58,979 nt of DNA from an uncultured Fretibacterium sp. (GCA_937915835.1 CALGHA010000129.1:1-58979); one strand, 5' to 3'. Counted from the first letter of the stretch, positions 8,653 through 16,640 are shown. The notes: generated from the letters alone by a model not told the origin. Numbers and translations: made by a program.

Positions 8653-10167
8653 TTATGCGTGCACCTCCTTATAACGGTCGCTCATTAACACTTTCAGCAT
8701 ATGGCTCATCGGTGTCATGTTGCCGTCGAATTTTTCTTTGAACGTCGTTATTCCCATTCCGCTAGCCAGTGCTGCACCCTTTTGATGTGCTGTAACTGGG
8801 GCCTGCATTTGCCAGCTGTTTACGTTGATGAAGACTACAGCCGGAAGTTGATAACCTGCAAGCTCGAATTTTGCCCGTGCGTTCTCGTATACAGTCTTGC
8901 TAGGGTCTGCAATCGCGCAGTTAAACTCCATATCCGAAATGATATACAAGACTGAAGGCATCTCGTCCTGCTTTGAATTGGCTTCAATCGCTGTATAAAG
9001 TATTAAATCGAATACAGCTTCAAGATTTGTAGACATTCTCCATTTCGCCGACTGAATATATCTCAGCTTATCCCTCAAAGTTTCGCCGTGAATCTCGATT
9101 AATTCAGGCACAGACGAAAAAGTTATAAAGTGATTGTGAAATCTCCCCTTGCAGCGTTCAGCATGATACAAGCCTAAAGACTGCGAGATTAAAGCCGGTG
9201 TAACTGCGTCTTCTCTTGGTGTCCAGTACATTGAACCCGACGTGTCAATTACACTTATAGCGTTTTCGTTGCCAAAATTCGCCGGTAAATTTCTCCAGAG
9301 AACTTCGAGAACGTCTTCAGCTTCAGCTTTAACATTTCTAATGCTATCATAAAAACTTGTGCCGAAAAACGGACGTACAAGCTCATACGGGAATAAATTA
9401 GCGCAATGAATTTTCTTTTTTCCCGTCGAAACTTCAGCGAGATAATCATAAAAACGTTCGCCGTCGTTCCGCCCAAAAGCTCCGCGATACTTCAGCATTG
9501 CTCCGGCAGGTACAGCCTGATACTTTACTTTTTCGGGCTTCTTTTCGGTCAAGTAACGTTCGGTTAAGCCTATGTTAGCCCGCAATTTCGTGAGAGTTTT
9601 TCTGTAGCTGTATTTTGTCATTCCCAGCAAGGAGATTAACTTTTTAGCTATGCCGCGAGTTCTTGCGCTTGAAGTGTTAATCGACGGCATCCATTTTGCT
9701 AATAACGAAACAGGAGCGTCAATTTCACCGTTTTTTCTGGCTTCAAGTGAGGCTAAATCTCGTTCAAGCTGCTCTTTGATGACACGGATAACTTCACTTT
9801 CTGACTTCGTGTCCATCAAGCATAACATATCATCGAAGCGTCCGAACTCGGATATTAAATGTACGTTCTTCTTTGCTGACTTCGGCCAAGTTTTAGCGAC
9901 GTGGCGGATTAATGTCCTGAATAATTGACGTTCGCCCATTCCTTCGCGAATATCCCGGATGTAAAACAATAATTTCATCGCAAGTTCCGGGTTCTCGATA
10001 TAAGCCTTGTCGAATAATCTTATCTGGTCATAATCTGAACGATAACGCATTCCTCCGGCGACTGAGAATAAATCCAAGCATGCGTCGCTCGTTGTTGAGT
10101 AAGTTACTGCGCCGTTGAGCGTTCGAGTCTTGCTGGCGTTTTTCTTTAAGTGTGTCAGGAAACTCAA
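8653..10167 (-). CDS. Ro60-like HEAT-repeat/vWA protein (DUF2828 type, TROVE-related)
   Basis: 504 residues, starting at a TTG chosen because a very strong GGAGGAGGTG site lies 8 bases upstream. The first 300 residues are helical and carry motifs I associate with DUF2828: L-L-F-Y-I-R-D-I-R-E-G-M-G-E-R (67-80), F-G-R-F-D-D-M-L, and L-L-A-K-W-M-P-S-I-N-T-S-S (155-167). A von Willebrand A domain follows from about 303, with an intact metal site D-T-S-G-S (308-312) and a later S-D-M-E-F-N. This order matches Ro60/Rsr proteins, rings that bind small Y RNAs and misfolded RNA; the link between DUF2828 and Ro60 is my inference from architecture. It is separated from two WYL regulators upstream by a long structured non-coding region on the same strand. 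No RtcB or RNase gene is adjacent. Confidence 0.82.
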   Translation of the reverse strand: MSFLTHLKKNASKTRTLNGAVTYSTTSDACLDLFSVAGGMRYRSDYDQIRLFDKAYIENPELAMKLLFYIRDIREGMGERQLFRTLIRHVAKTWPKSAKKNVHLISEFGRFDDMLCLMDTKSESEVIRVIKEQLERDLASLEARKNGEIDAPVSLLAKWMPSINTSSARTRGIAKKLISLLGMTKYSYRKTLTKLRANIGLTERYLTEKKPEKVKYQAVPAGAMLKYRGAFGRNDGERFYDYLAEVSTGKKKIHCANLFPYELVRPFFGTSFYDSIRNVKAEAEDVLEVLWRNLPANFGNENAISVIDTSGSMYWTPREDAVTPALISQSLGLYHAERCKGRFHNHFITFSSVPELIEIHGETLRDKLRYIQSAKWRMSTNLEAVFDLILYTAIEANSKQDEMPSVLYIISDMEFNCAIADPSKTVYENARAKFELAGYQLPAVVFINVNSWQMQAPVTAHQKGAALASGMGITTFKEKFDGNMTPMSHMLKVLMSDRYKEVHA

Positions 10168-10486
10168 TTTTCTTTCACCTCCTCCATGATTAGCGTGAAA
10201 GCGTCTCAGCTCCCCAAGAAAACAGCTTCATTCCAGAAGTCCCGCCGTCAACCAAGAATTTTGTTGATTAACGACAAATCGCATAAACTCCAAATTCTGC
10301 GGCAGTAGGTGCGTGAAAATTTTTGCCGGAAACTTTCAATCGGCCTTGCTGCATGAAACCGTCATCGCTTCATATTTTGCGTTCAATCTGGAACTCTTCT
10401 GCTTCTACCCTCTTCGGGATTTGTAATAATAATCTTGACAGGAGTTTTCATAACTGGTTTAAATTCGTCCGCTCTCATCCTTTGAA

Positions 10487-10675
10487 CAGCGTCTTATCGT
10501 CGCAATCTTTATCGCCGTATAATTCTCGCACTGGCTCAGTCCCATCCCTTAACTTCACTCGGTGCTCTGCTCGCAAAAATCCTGCGAATAAATTTTTCCC
10601 CGTTAATCCTGGCTCATCCTGATTGATGATACCCTGCAGCAGAAACAAAAAATTTGTGATATGCCAATCGACGCT
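10487..10675 (-). ncRNA. Candidate structured RNA 2
   Basis: A second AGCGTCGA (minus, 10675-10668) lies five bases after a TATTAAT element. It runs directly into a stem GATTG/CAATC (10669-10665 with 10625-10621) and an inner stem with one G-U pair. About 180 bases downstream GACGCT (10493-10488) is a perfect complement of the 5' AGCGTC, which would close the RNA as a unit of about 190 bases. A 5-pair stem with a 7-base loop lies at 10571-10587. No U-rich terminator follows, so it may be processed from a longer transcript that also carries the DUF2828 message. Confidence 0.4.
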
Positions 10676-10701
10676 AAAGTATTAATATAAGTTATAGTGG
10701 G

Positions 10702-10951
10702 CGATTTAGATTATCTGTCAGGTCATTACTGCTGTTCGCTCCTCCCTGAGAAATGGTTATTGTCCTTTCTGCCAAATTTACGCTTTTTGACGAAAGCAAC
10801 CGCCTAACCTTCTTTAGGGATCTCTTCGCTACAACTTCTGAATGATAATCTCTGCTGTATGCGCCGCTATCACTGAAGAGAGAATCTGCTGCCGAAACCT
10901 GCCTCCTGTCAGGGTTTCTGGTAGGTTCGGGATTGTTTCCCCTTCGACGCT
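10702..10951 (-). ncRNA. Candidate structured RNA 1 (Y RNA-like 5' end)
   Basis: A TATAAT on the minus strand (10961-10956) is followed after four bases by AGCGTCGAAGGGG. The string G-UCGAAGG resembles the conserved Ro-binding strand of Y RNAs (GGUCCGAAGG in vertebrates). Immediately downstream are the 10892-10930, 10821-10881 and 10803-10818 stems. I could not find a convincing 3' strand to close the 5' end, so the 3' boundary given is only the point before the second promoter-like element. Start well supported by position, nature as a Y-like RNA speculative. Confidence 0.4.
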
Positions 10952-10955
10952 GGAA

Positions 10956-10961
10956 ATTATA
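10956..10961 (-). promoter_or_regulatory. -10 element of candidate RNA 1
   Basis: Perfect TATAAT on the minus strand, placing the start near 10949-10951 at the AGCG of the candidate RNA. The -35 region is A/T-rich and has no clear TTGACA. It lies just after the stop of the upstream WYL gene. Confidence 0.5.
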
Positions 10962-10976
10962 CGCTATATATTTTTA

Positions 10977-11891
10977 TTATCCTGGAAAAAAAGTTGCGAA
11001 CTCTCTTTGCTTGTCAATTCTGGCTTTAAGACGTGAAATAAAACTTTCAGGCTCAATAACTCTTAATGTCGATCCGAATGAAAGTATACGTATCAAAATT
11101 TCCGTCTCGTCGTAATGGTCATAATAAATAGTTATTCGGTATTTGTTCTCGTTAATTCTCTTTGTCTCGCGCTGAAGATGTGAGAAGTGAAGCAGAACAC
11201 GTTCCATAGCGTTCCATTTGTCTACGAGCTCAAAAGTTACGCTGTCGATAATTCCTTCAGGAAGCTCATGGAATTGGCCGGAAGTCTCAAGCTCACAACG
11301 AATTATTCTCGACAAGTTCACGATCCAGCGAAATTTTTCATCAGCTCCGACAAGTCTAAATCTGTCGTCCTTCTCCGAATATTCAAGATAATGCGGAGTA
11401 ATATTAATTTCCCTTGCCTCGCGTAATCTCGTCTCAAAGATAATCCGCAAATTCTTTCTCTCACGAAGCGCGCGCAAAATTGTCCTGAAACTCGCAATAT
11501 ATTTCTCGTCGTCGTAATTATCCCCGTCAGTGTAACGGTCATAATACGTGATAATCTTGCTGTCGAATAACGGTTCAACATCTTCAAGCCCGGAAATATC
11601 AGGCTCGAATAATTTTATTCTGGGGTCAGAGATTAAGGACTTAAGCCAGCGTTTTTGAAGAATTGTAAGAGGCATAACGGGTTCATTCTCAAGCTCAGTC
11701 GTGAAATCGTCGTTGAGAAGATGCCATTTTCCCCCTTGAAGTCCGGCCAATATCGTAATGAAACTTTCACCGAAGGCATATTCATTCACAATGTCAGCAA
11801 ATTTCTTCTTCGTCAGAGTTCCATGAAGGGCTTCACGCAAAATTGACGAGGTCGCAAGATAATAGCCGCTGTAAATCTCGTTAAACAACAT
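10977..11891 (-). CDS. WYL-domain regulator, second of a pair
   Basis: 304 residues. The middle (about 145-210) is a WYL-type ligand-sensing domain: L-R-E-R-K-N-L-R-I-I-F-E-T, then I-T-P-H-Y-L-E-Y and R-W-I-V-N-L-S-R-I; the WYL tripeptide itself is not preserved. A C-terminal extension of about 90 residues resembles the WCX part (T-I-Y-Y-D-H-Y-D-E-T-E-I-L-I-R-I-L-S-F-G). I see no clear N-terminal helix-turn-helix, unlike its partner, so it may bind DNA or RNA only together with it. The ATG at 11891 overlaps the stop of the upstream WYL gene by 11 bases, so the two are translationally coupled. Members of the family sense nucleic acids or nucleotides and control DNA-damage and defence genes. 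Confidence 0.8.
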   Translation of the reverse strand: MLFNEIYSGYYLATSSILREALHGTLTKKKFADIVNEYAFGESFITILAGLQGGKWHLLNDDFTTELENEPVMPLTILQKRWLKSLISDPRIKLFEPDISGLEDVEPLFDSKIITYYDRYTDGDNYDDEKYIASFRTILRALRERKNLRIIFETRLREAREINITPHYLEYSEKDDRFRLVGADEKFRWIVNLSRIIRCELETSGQFHELPEGIIDSVTFELVDKWNAMERVLLHFSHLQRETKRINENKYRITIYYDHYDETEILIRILSFGSTLRVIEPESFISRLKARIDKQREFATFFPG

Positions 11892-13071
11892 CTTTATACA
11901 TCTCGCTTAGAGCTTGAACATCCTGATTGAAACGCTCAATAACTCTTTCGTCCGAACATTGCAAGTCCGTTATTCTTCCGATGAAAGTCCTCAAAAATGG
12001 CAGCATTTCTAACGCGTCAAAGACTTCTGCGGAAAATCGCCAGTGATTAGCGTCAACCTTCTCAATCGTTCCGCAGCGTTTTTCACGTTTAAGCCTCTGG
12101 ATAATATGTTCCTCGCCCTCGTCAACATAAACCGTGAAATTTATGCTCGTAAGCTCATTGTTGAGGCCGCCGCTAACTCCCCAGACATGCGCGCAAAACT
12201 CGGATAAATCTTTTTCGTCGGGAATTTCCGTTAAGACTTCGTTGATAATTTCTACGTCTTCGATTAAGTCAAGCCGGTAAAAATAAAATCTCGTTATCTC
12301 CAGCGACCAAGCTAATAAATATTGTCTTCCTGTCTGAGTTCCGACGTAAATTTTCAGTGGTAAGACTTTAACGTTTAATTTCTTAGTGATGAGCTTCACA
12401 ACTTTTTTATCATTTATGGCCGTGAACAAATCGCATAAAATTTCGCTCTCAAGTGTATTCAAGATATAGTGATGTTTGAAGTAAAATATTCCCTGACGTT
12501 CTGAGCTGATGAATGAGCCTATAACTCCCAACGGTGCAATCTCAGAGAAAAATGCTAATGCTGAAGTCCAACTCTCAAGATTAATTTTATTCTCACTGAG
12601 CCTGTAAAAATTTTCCTTCCCGTTCTTTTCTCTCGTGAGCAGGCCAATTTTCACGTATTCAGCAAGTTTCTTCCTGATTGTCGACTCTTCGGGCAAATTC
12701 TCGTTGAAGCGTTCGGATAATTCATCAAGAATGTCATTCACAGAATAGCTCTCAACACTTGTGAGAATATCGAGAATATGAAAGTGAAGCATTATGTCTT
12801 TATCCGTGAAGCTCTTAGTCCTGAATGCGCGATAAAGAGGATTTTCCGGGATTGCTCGGCTGTCAACGGAAATGTAAAATCTTCGTCCTTCGTTATCCTG
12901 CCCAAAAGTCATGTAATCCCCGAGCCAGCTCTCAACTCGTCGGCGTTCATTGTCGTAACTCCGTGCGCTCTTCTGCGTGTAATCGTTCCTGTGATTGAAG
13001 CCATAAACGTAGAACGAGCGAATGTAATCTCTTATCCCGTTAAAATTTTTGATTAACTCACTGTAAGCCAT
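11881..13071 (-). CDS. HTH-WYL transcriptional regulator, first of a pair
   Basis: About 396 residues from the ATG at 13071; a TTG at 13092 is in frame but would put the start against the operator. A winged-helix-like part around 85-150 (S-V-N-D-I-L-D-E-L-S, then T-I-R-K-K-L-A-E-Y-V-K-I-G-L-L) precedes a WYL domain (about 225-290) with V-L-P-L-K-I-Y-V-G-T and G-R-Q-Y-L-L-A-W, and a WCX-like C-terminus. It heads the operon WYL-WYL-structured region-DUF2828. The 16-base AACATGTT operator lies immediately upstream, so the gene is probably also controlled by the TetR protein encoded near 57 kb. Ligand unknown; by analogy an RNA or nucleotide signal is possible. Confidence 0.82.
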   Translation of the reverse strand: MAYSELIKNFNGIRDYIRSFYVYGFNHRNDYTQKSARSYDNERRRVESWLGDYMTFGQDNEGRRFYISVDSRAIPENPLYRAFRTKSFTDKDIMLHFHILDILTSVESYSVNDILDELSERFNENLPEESTIRKKLAEYVKIGLLTREKNGKENFYRLSENKINLESWTSALAFFSEIAPLGVIGSFISSERQGIFYFKHHYILNTLESEILCDLFTAINDKKVVKLITKKLNVKVLPLKIYVGTQTGRQYLLAWSLEITRFYFYRLDLIEDVEIINEVLTEIPDEKDLSEFCAHVWGVSGGLNNELTSINFTVYVDEGEEHIIQRLKREKRCGTIEKVDANHWRFSAEVFDALEMLPFLRTFIGRITDLQCSDERVIERFNQDVQALSEMYKDVV

Positions 13072-13093
13072 AAAATATTTTTTCGCCGCCAAA

Positions 13094-13109
13094 ATAGAAC
13101 ATGTTATAT
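13094..13109. promoter_or_regulatory. TetR-type operator in front of the WYL operon
   Basis: ATAGAACATGTTATAT, 14 of 16 positions palindromic, identical to one of the two sites in front of tetR (57594-57609). On the minus strand it overlaps a TATAAC -10 candidate for the WYL genes. Confidence 0.7.
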
Positions 13110-13149
13110 TTTTCTGAAAGCATTAACGCCTAAAATATTAGCATAAGTG

Positions 13150-13155
13150 TATAAT
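13150..13155 (+). promoter_or_regulatory. -10 element for the esterase gene
   Basis: TATAAT 35 bases upstream of the TTG start of the esterase gene; the -35 is poor. The ribosome site is AAGGTG. Confidence 0.45.
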
Positions 13156-13189
13156 CTAACAAAATTTATTCAAAGCAAGGTGAAATTTT

Positions 13190-14926
13190 TTGACACGTAA
13201 AGTTTTTATAGCGTTATTATTATGCTTACTCGTTCCGTTCATGGCATATGGCGACAGCTTAACGGCTTCATGTTCAAACGGAGTATTCGAGGGAGTTTTG
13301 TCCGATGACATAATCTCCTGGAAGGGAATTCCTTACGCAAAAGCTCCGGTTGGCAATTTACGATGGAAAGCTCCTCAAGCTCCTGACGCTTCAACAGAGA
13401 ATTTTTCGGCCGACAAGTTTGCAGCAATCCCAATTCAGGCCGTCTCGTCTTCAAGTCCTGAATATTACATGGCTCAAGATGAAGATTGCTTATATCTCAA
13501 TATCTGGAGAGCTAACACCGACAACGGAACATTAAAGCCCGTAATGGTCTGGATTCACGGCGGAGCATTCAGGGACGGAGCATCACCAAGCCCGTATTAC
13601 GACGGTCAAAGTTTCGTGAAAAATAATCAGGATGTAATTTACGTAAACGTTGATTTTCGTCTGGGATTAATGGGATTTATCGACTTCGCTAATTCTGGAT
13701 TGCCCGGAGCTGAGGAGTTCACACAAAGCGGAAATTTAGGACTTCTCGACATTTTGCAAGCTGTAAAGTGGTTGAGTGAAAATATTGCTTCGTTCGGTGG
13801 CGATCCGGATAATATTACACTTTTCGGCCAATCTTCAGGTTCAGCAAGTATTTCATTAATTATGAGCATGGAAGAATCAGCCGGATTGTTCAAGCGTGCT
13901 ATCACTGAGAGCGGAGCAATCTCAATGACTTCGAGCAAAGAGGACTGCGCGGAACTCACACAGAAATTAATTGAGCTTACCGGAGCAAATTCGATGGCTG
14001 ACTTAATGGCGTTGAGTTCTCAGGATTTATTAGCGGCTACAGCAAAATTATTGCCATATCTGAATTTTCCTGAGAGGGACGGTGTAGTTCTTGCGGAAGA
14101 TCTTGCAAATCTTATTGAAACATTCGGTACAAACTCAGGAAATTTCGACTTACTGACGGGTTCAAACGCTAACGAGTTAAATTACTGGATTACTGCGGTC
14201 GGAAGTCTTGAAGGTTTCTCACAATTAATTCAAGCTGCTTATGCTCAGATCATAAACGCGATTTCGGCCTATAATCCTTCTGACGTTGAGAATGCACAAA
14301 ATTTCGTTGAGCTTCGCAGCGGAGATTTAGGCGAGATGTGGGCAAAAGTTGAGTTCTTCAACGATTTACTCTTCAGAGGTCCGGCAATTACACAGGCTGA
14401 TTTGCATTATGTCTCTTCGTTAGCTGGATTACGCGCGAAGACTTACATGTATTACTGGGAATATCCTTCAACTGTTGCTGGACTTGGAGCTTCTCATGCC
14501 TCCGAACTTCCTTACGTCTTGAACTCGAAAGTTTACCCGCTTGCTCAGCCTCTTAATCAGGAATTGGCCGACAAAGTTCAATCTTTATGGGTAAATTTTG
14601 CGAAGACCGGAGACCCTGCGACTGATTTAATCTCATGGCCTGCGTATAATCCCGTTGAACGCAGAACGCTAATAATCGGTGAGAATATCGAGATTGAAAA
14701 TTCCCCGTTGAATGAACAAAGAGAGCTTATAGAGCCATTATTGAAGTATGGAATTTCCGGCCGTGAGTTAATCAATGCAGCAGCTTCAACACAGCAGGAA
14801 GAGCCTGAGGAGCCTGAAGAGCAGGAAACCCATAACGTGCTCGGATCATCAGGAGGCGGCTGTAACACCGGAGCAATCTTTATTCCGTCAATAATTTACT
14901 TCTTCATTAAGAAACGTAGAGTGTAA
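13190..14926 (+). CDS. Exported type B carboxylesterase with Synergist-CTERM-like tail
   Basis: 578 residues with a TTG start and a signal peptide (hydrophobic 5-18, cleavage near A-Y-G). The alpha/beta-hydrolase signatures of the type B carboxylesterase family are present: E-D-C-L-Y-L-N-I-W (98-106), W-I-H-G-G-A-F (oxyanion hole, 121-127), and the nucleophile elbow G-Q-S-S-G (Ser215). The catalytic His probably lies in G-A-S-H-A-S-E-L-P. After an E/P-rich spacer the C-terminus reads S-G-G-G-C (554-558), a hydrophobic segment and K-K-R-R-V, the form of the Synergist-CTERM signal, so the protein is likely anchored at the cell surface after processing at the Cys. Substrate unknown; plant esters such as feruloyl or acetyl esters are possible in a gut setting. 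Confidence 0.92.
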   Translation: MTRKVFIALLLCLLVPFMAYGDSLTASCSNGVFEGVLSDDIISWKGIPYAKAPVGNLRWKAPQAPDASTENFSADKFAAIPIQAVSSSSPEYYMAQDEDCLYLNIWRANTDNGTLKPVMVWIHGGAFRDGASPSPYYDGQSFVKNNQDVIYVNVDFRLGLMGFIDFANSGLPGAEEFTQSGNLGLLDILQAVKWLSENIASFGGDPDNITLFGQSSGSASISLIMSMEESAGLFKRAITESGAISMTSSKEDCAELTQKLIELTGANSMADLMALSSQDLLAATAKLLPYLNFPERDGVVLAEDLANLIETFGTNSGNFDLLTGSNANELNYWITAVGSLEGFSQLIQAAYAQIINAISAYNPSDVENAQNFVELRSGDLGEMWAKVEFFNDLLFRGPAITQADLHYVSSLAGLRAKTYMYYWEYPSTVAGLGASHASELPYVLNSKVYPLAQPLNQELADKVQSLWVNFAKTGDPATDLISWPAYNPVERRTLIIGENIEIENSPLNEQRELIEPLLKYGISGRELINAAASTQQEEPEEPEEQETHNVLGSSGGGCNTGAIFIPSIIYFFIKKRRV

Positions 14927-14932
14927 AACTTT

Positions 14933-14966
14933 TTCCCCTTGTCATTCGGGCAGGGGGAATATTTTT
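14933..14966. terminator. C/G-rich hairpin terminator between converging genes
   Basis: TTCCCCTTG (14933-14941) pairs with CAGGGGGAA (14951-14959) over 9 bases, followed by TATTTTT. It ends the esterase transcript; the stop of the opposing dual-OB gene lies inside it. Confidence 0.8.
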
Positions 14967-15583
14967 GCGGCAAACTTGTAAAATCTTCCGTCCTTCTCAA
15001 ATGGAACTTTCGGCATGCTCACGATTAAATATGCTTCGTTGAGTTTCAAATTTTCGTTTCGTGATGTGTAAACTGGATCCGTAATTCTTATGCTGGAATA
15101 TTTATGATTATTATAGCTGAACGATGCCCGACAGCTTATTCTTTCGCGTTTTTTCTGATAAGTTATCTCGAAATTCTTGGCATTAACGAACACCAGCGAA
15201 TAATTGAAATTAAACGTATTCATTTCCTGTTCTGTGAGACTGTCTGAATTATTCCCGAAAATATATTCATGACTTTCTGCCGGATGAAATCTCAGCACGG
15301 CTTCAAGCCTTGAGCTTCCGCGTTTACGAAGAGTTTCATAGTTCACAATTACGTCCTCAGTGTGATTATTAATCGGAACTTCGCGGGTCGTGTTCACTCT
15401 GACAATATCAAGAGGCTCAAGAAATCCCGGAACGTTGAGAAATTTAGTTTGCGGGCCCATTAAAGGAGTTCCTAATGCGTCGCTAACAAACCTAATCCAT
15501 TTACGCGATTTAAGCTCAAAGCCGGTTATGCAGAAGCCTCCGTACATTGTCGATTTCGTCAGGATTACAACGTCTTTAATCAT
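14942..15583 (-). CDS. Probable dual-OB-domain protein of a DUF488 operon
   Basis: 213 residues, no signal peptide or membrane segment. I recognise it only weakly: it begins K-D-V-V-I-L-T-K-S-T-M-Y-G-G-F-C-I-T-G and ends with a beta-rich K-F-A-A-K-I-F-P-L-P, with two similar beta-strand-rich halves, which agrees with the small dual-OB proteins that accompany DUF488 genes. It is the last of three minus-strand genes with only 7 bases to the upstream DUF488 gene, so the three are made together. OB folds usually bind nucleic acid or oligosaccharide. Function unknown; a role in recognising damaged or foreign nucleic acid is speculation. Confidence 0.65.
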   Translation of the reverse strand: MIKDVVILTKSTMYGGFCITGFELKSRKWIRFVSDALGTPLMGPQTKFLNVPGFLEPLDIVRVNTTREVPINNHTEDVIVNYETLRKRGSSRLEAVLRFHPAESHEYIFGNNSDSLTEQEMNTFNFNYSLVFVNAKNFEITYQKKRERISCRASFSYNNHKYSSIRITDPVYTSRNENLKLNEAYLIVSMPKVPFEKDGRFYKFAAKIFPLPE

Positions 15584-15590
15584 GCGTTTA

Positions 15591-16040
15591 TCATAAATGA
15601 ATAATCTCTATATCCTGATATTCTCTCGCTATAATCTCGGCCAATAATCTCCTGTGACATTTCTCCGGCGTTGGTTCAGCACAGAGAAGACACACGGAAT
15701 TTCTCAGCTTGAAGCGGTCATGAAAAAATTTCGCGGCATTTCGTGTTTCCATGAGGTTAATATATTTTTGCGAGTATTCTTCCCATGTGATTAACTTTTT
15801 CTTATACGGCTTCAAAATTTCGCTTGACGGCGCAAGTTCCGGACAATTCGAGTATTCGCAATCGCATAAATTCTTCAGGAAATAGGGTAAATCCCGCTTC
15901 TTCGTGAAACCTGCAAGCTGTGAATTATTATTAAAGCGAACGTCGGCTAAAATTTCGACATTGTGAGACTTTATCAGCTCGAAAAATTCCTCAGCCGTTT
16001 TCTGAGTAAAGCCTATCGTGAATAAATTCATTCTCGTCAT
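15591..16040 (-). CDS. DUF488 family protein (short paralogue)
   Basis: 149 residues. The family signature C-A-E-P-T-P-E-K-C-H-R-R (two Cys, then His-Arg-Arg) is near residue 122, and the N-terminus L-F-T-I-G-F-T-Q-K-T and L-A-D-V-R are the matching N-terminal motifs. Its start lies 50 bases inside the upstream DUF488 gene, in another frame, so translation is coupled; an internal ATG at 16031 is also possible. The two adjacent paralogues share the same motifs but little else, suggesting an old duplication or a heteromeric pair. DUF488 proteins are of unknown biochemical role, often near mobile or defence genes. Confidence 0.85.
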   Translation of the reverse strand: MTRMNLFTIGFTQKTAEEFFELIKSHNVEILADVRFNNNSQLAGFTKKRDLPYFLKNLCDCEYSNCPELAPSSEILKPYKKKLITWEEYSQKYINLMETRNAAKFFHDRFKLRNSVCLLCAEPTPEKCHRRLLAEIIAREYQDIEIIHL

Positions 16041-16626
16041 AACGCCAGCCGATTTTTTCGTTTCTCATCCTATAAGCCGCGTCAACAAGTTCACGCTCTG
16101 CCGGATAACCGCTGAACAAATCTCCCTGCTCGTATTTGTGAAAATATAAATTTACCAGCTCATGCTCTAAATCTTCCTGAGTTAAATTATTCCCGTCGGG
16201 CATAAGGTGAATTACATCACGGCCAATCTCATTGAAAACTCTAGAAACCATAATTGCCCGATGACAGTCAAGCGGATTTTCTTCACAGCACATCAAAGCA
16301 TACGTGTAATCCCCTTCGAGTATTCTTGTAACGCCGTCATAAAATTGCCTTGAGCTCATAAACTTTTCAAAGTCAAGCCAGCCTTCAGGAGTGTAAAAAT
16401 TTCTGTCCTCCTGTCGTGCTCCGAACTCACGCGCAAAATTCTCATACTTTATGCCTTCAGCTTCAAGTGTACGGGAAATTACGGGGCTGTCATATTCGGG
16501 ATTATGATGTGAAAATGGCTTGCTCCGAACATCGACGACAAAATTAACCTCGTGAGACTTGAGAACGTCAATAAATTCTTTAACACTAAAGCCAGCATAA
16601 CCAAGCGTATAAATTGTATCTTTCAT
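15991..16626 (-). CDS. DUF488 family protein (long paralogue)
   Basis: 211 residues. N-terminus I-Y-T-L-G-Y-A-G-F-S, then V-V-D-V-R-S-K-P-F-S and the central signature M-C-C-E-E-N-P-L-D-C-H-R-A (near residue 108), the diagnostic DUF488 pattern with the Cys-x7-Cys-His-Arg layout. A C-terminal tail of about 60 residues is rich in charged residues. First gene of a three-gene operon with a shorter DUF488 paralogue and a probable dual-OB protein. The conserved Cys and His could form a catalytic or metal site, but no reaction is established that I know of. Confidence 0.88.
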   Translation of the reverse strand: MKDTIYTLGYAGFSVKEFIDVLKSHEVNFVVDVRSKPFSHHNPEYDSPVISRTLEAEGIKYENFAREFGARQEDRNFYTPEGWLDFEKFMSSRQFYDGVTRILEGDYTYALMCCEENPLDCHRAIMVSRVFNEIGRDVIHLMPDGNNLTQEDLEHELVNLYFHKYEQGDLFSGYPAERELVDAAYRMRNEKIGWRYDENEFIHDRLYSENG

Positions 16627-16640
16627 ATCAAAACTTTCAT

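Larger units (their letters stand above)
10168..10976 (-). other. 809-base non-coding region between WYL and DUF2828 genes, hairpin-rich
   Basis: No reading frame here looks protein-like: the few long ones are on the plus strand, lack ribosome sites and resemble no family. The region holds many inverted repeats: 10803-10818 (CCTAA/TTAGG), 10821-10881 (TCTCTTC/GAAGAGA enclosing a second 7-pair stem), 10892-10930 (about 11 pairs with one bulge), 10621-10669 (GATTG/CAATC with an inner 5-pair stem), 10571-10587 (5-pair stem, 7-base loop). Two of the stems are complete only if read on the minus strand, where G-U pairs replace A-C mismatches. Two copies of an 8-mer (minus AGCGTCGA) follow promoter-like sequence. 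I read it as one or more structured RNAs made toward the DUF2828 gene. Confidence 0.6.

Noticed and set aside
10323..10622. A 99-codon plus-strand reading frame in the structured region
   Set aside because: No ribosome site, Ser/Asn-rich composition without pattern, and hairpins run through it. Judged chance.
10681..10951. A true tRNA in the DUF2828 intergenic region
   Set aside because: The 7-base loop stem and T-like GGTTCGGG piece do not assemble into a cloverleaf; no acceptor pairing was found.
13150..13189. The operator at 13094 controlling the esterase
   Set aside because: The esterase -10 is about 40 bases away on the other side and the site overlaps the WYL promoter instead; control of the esterase cannot be excluded but is less likely.
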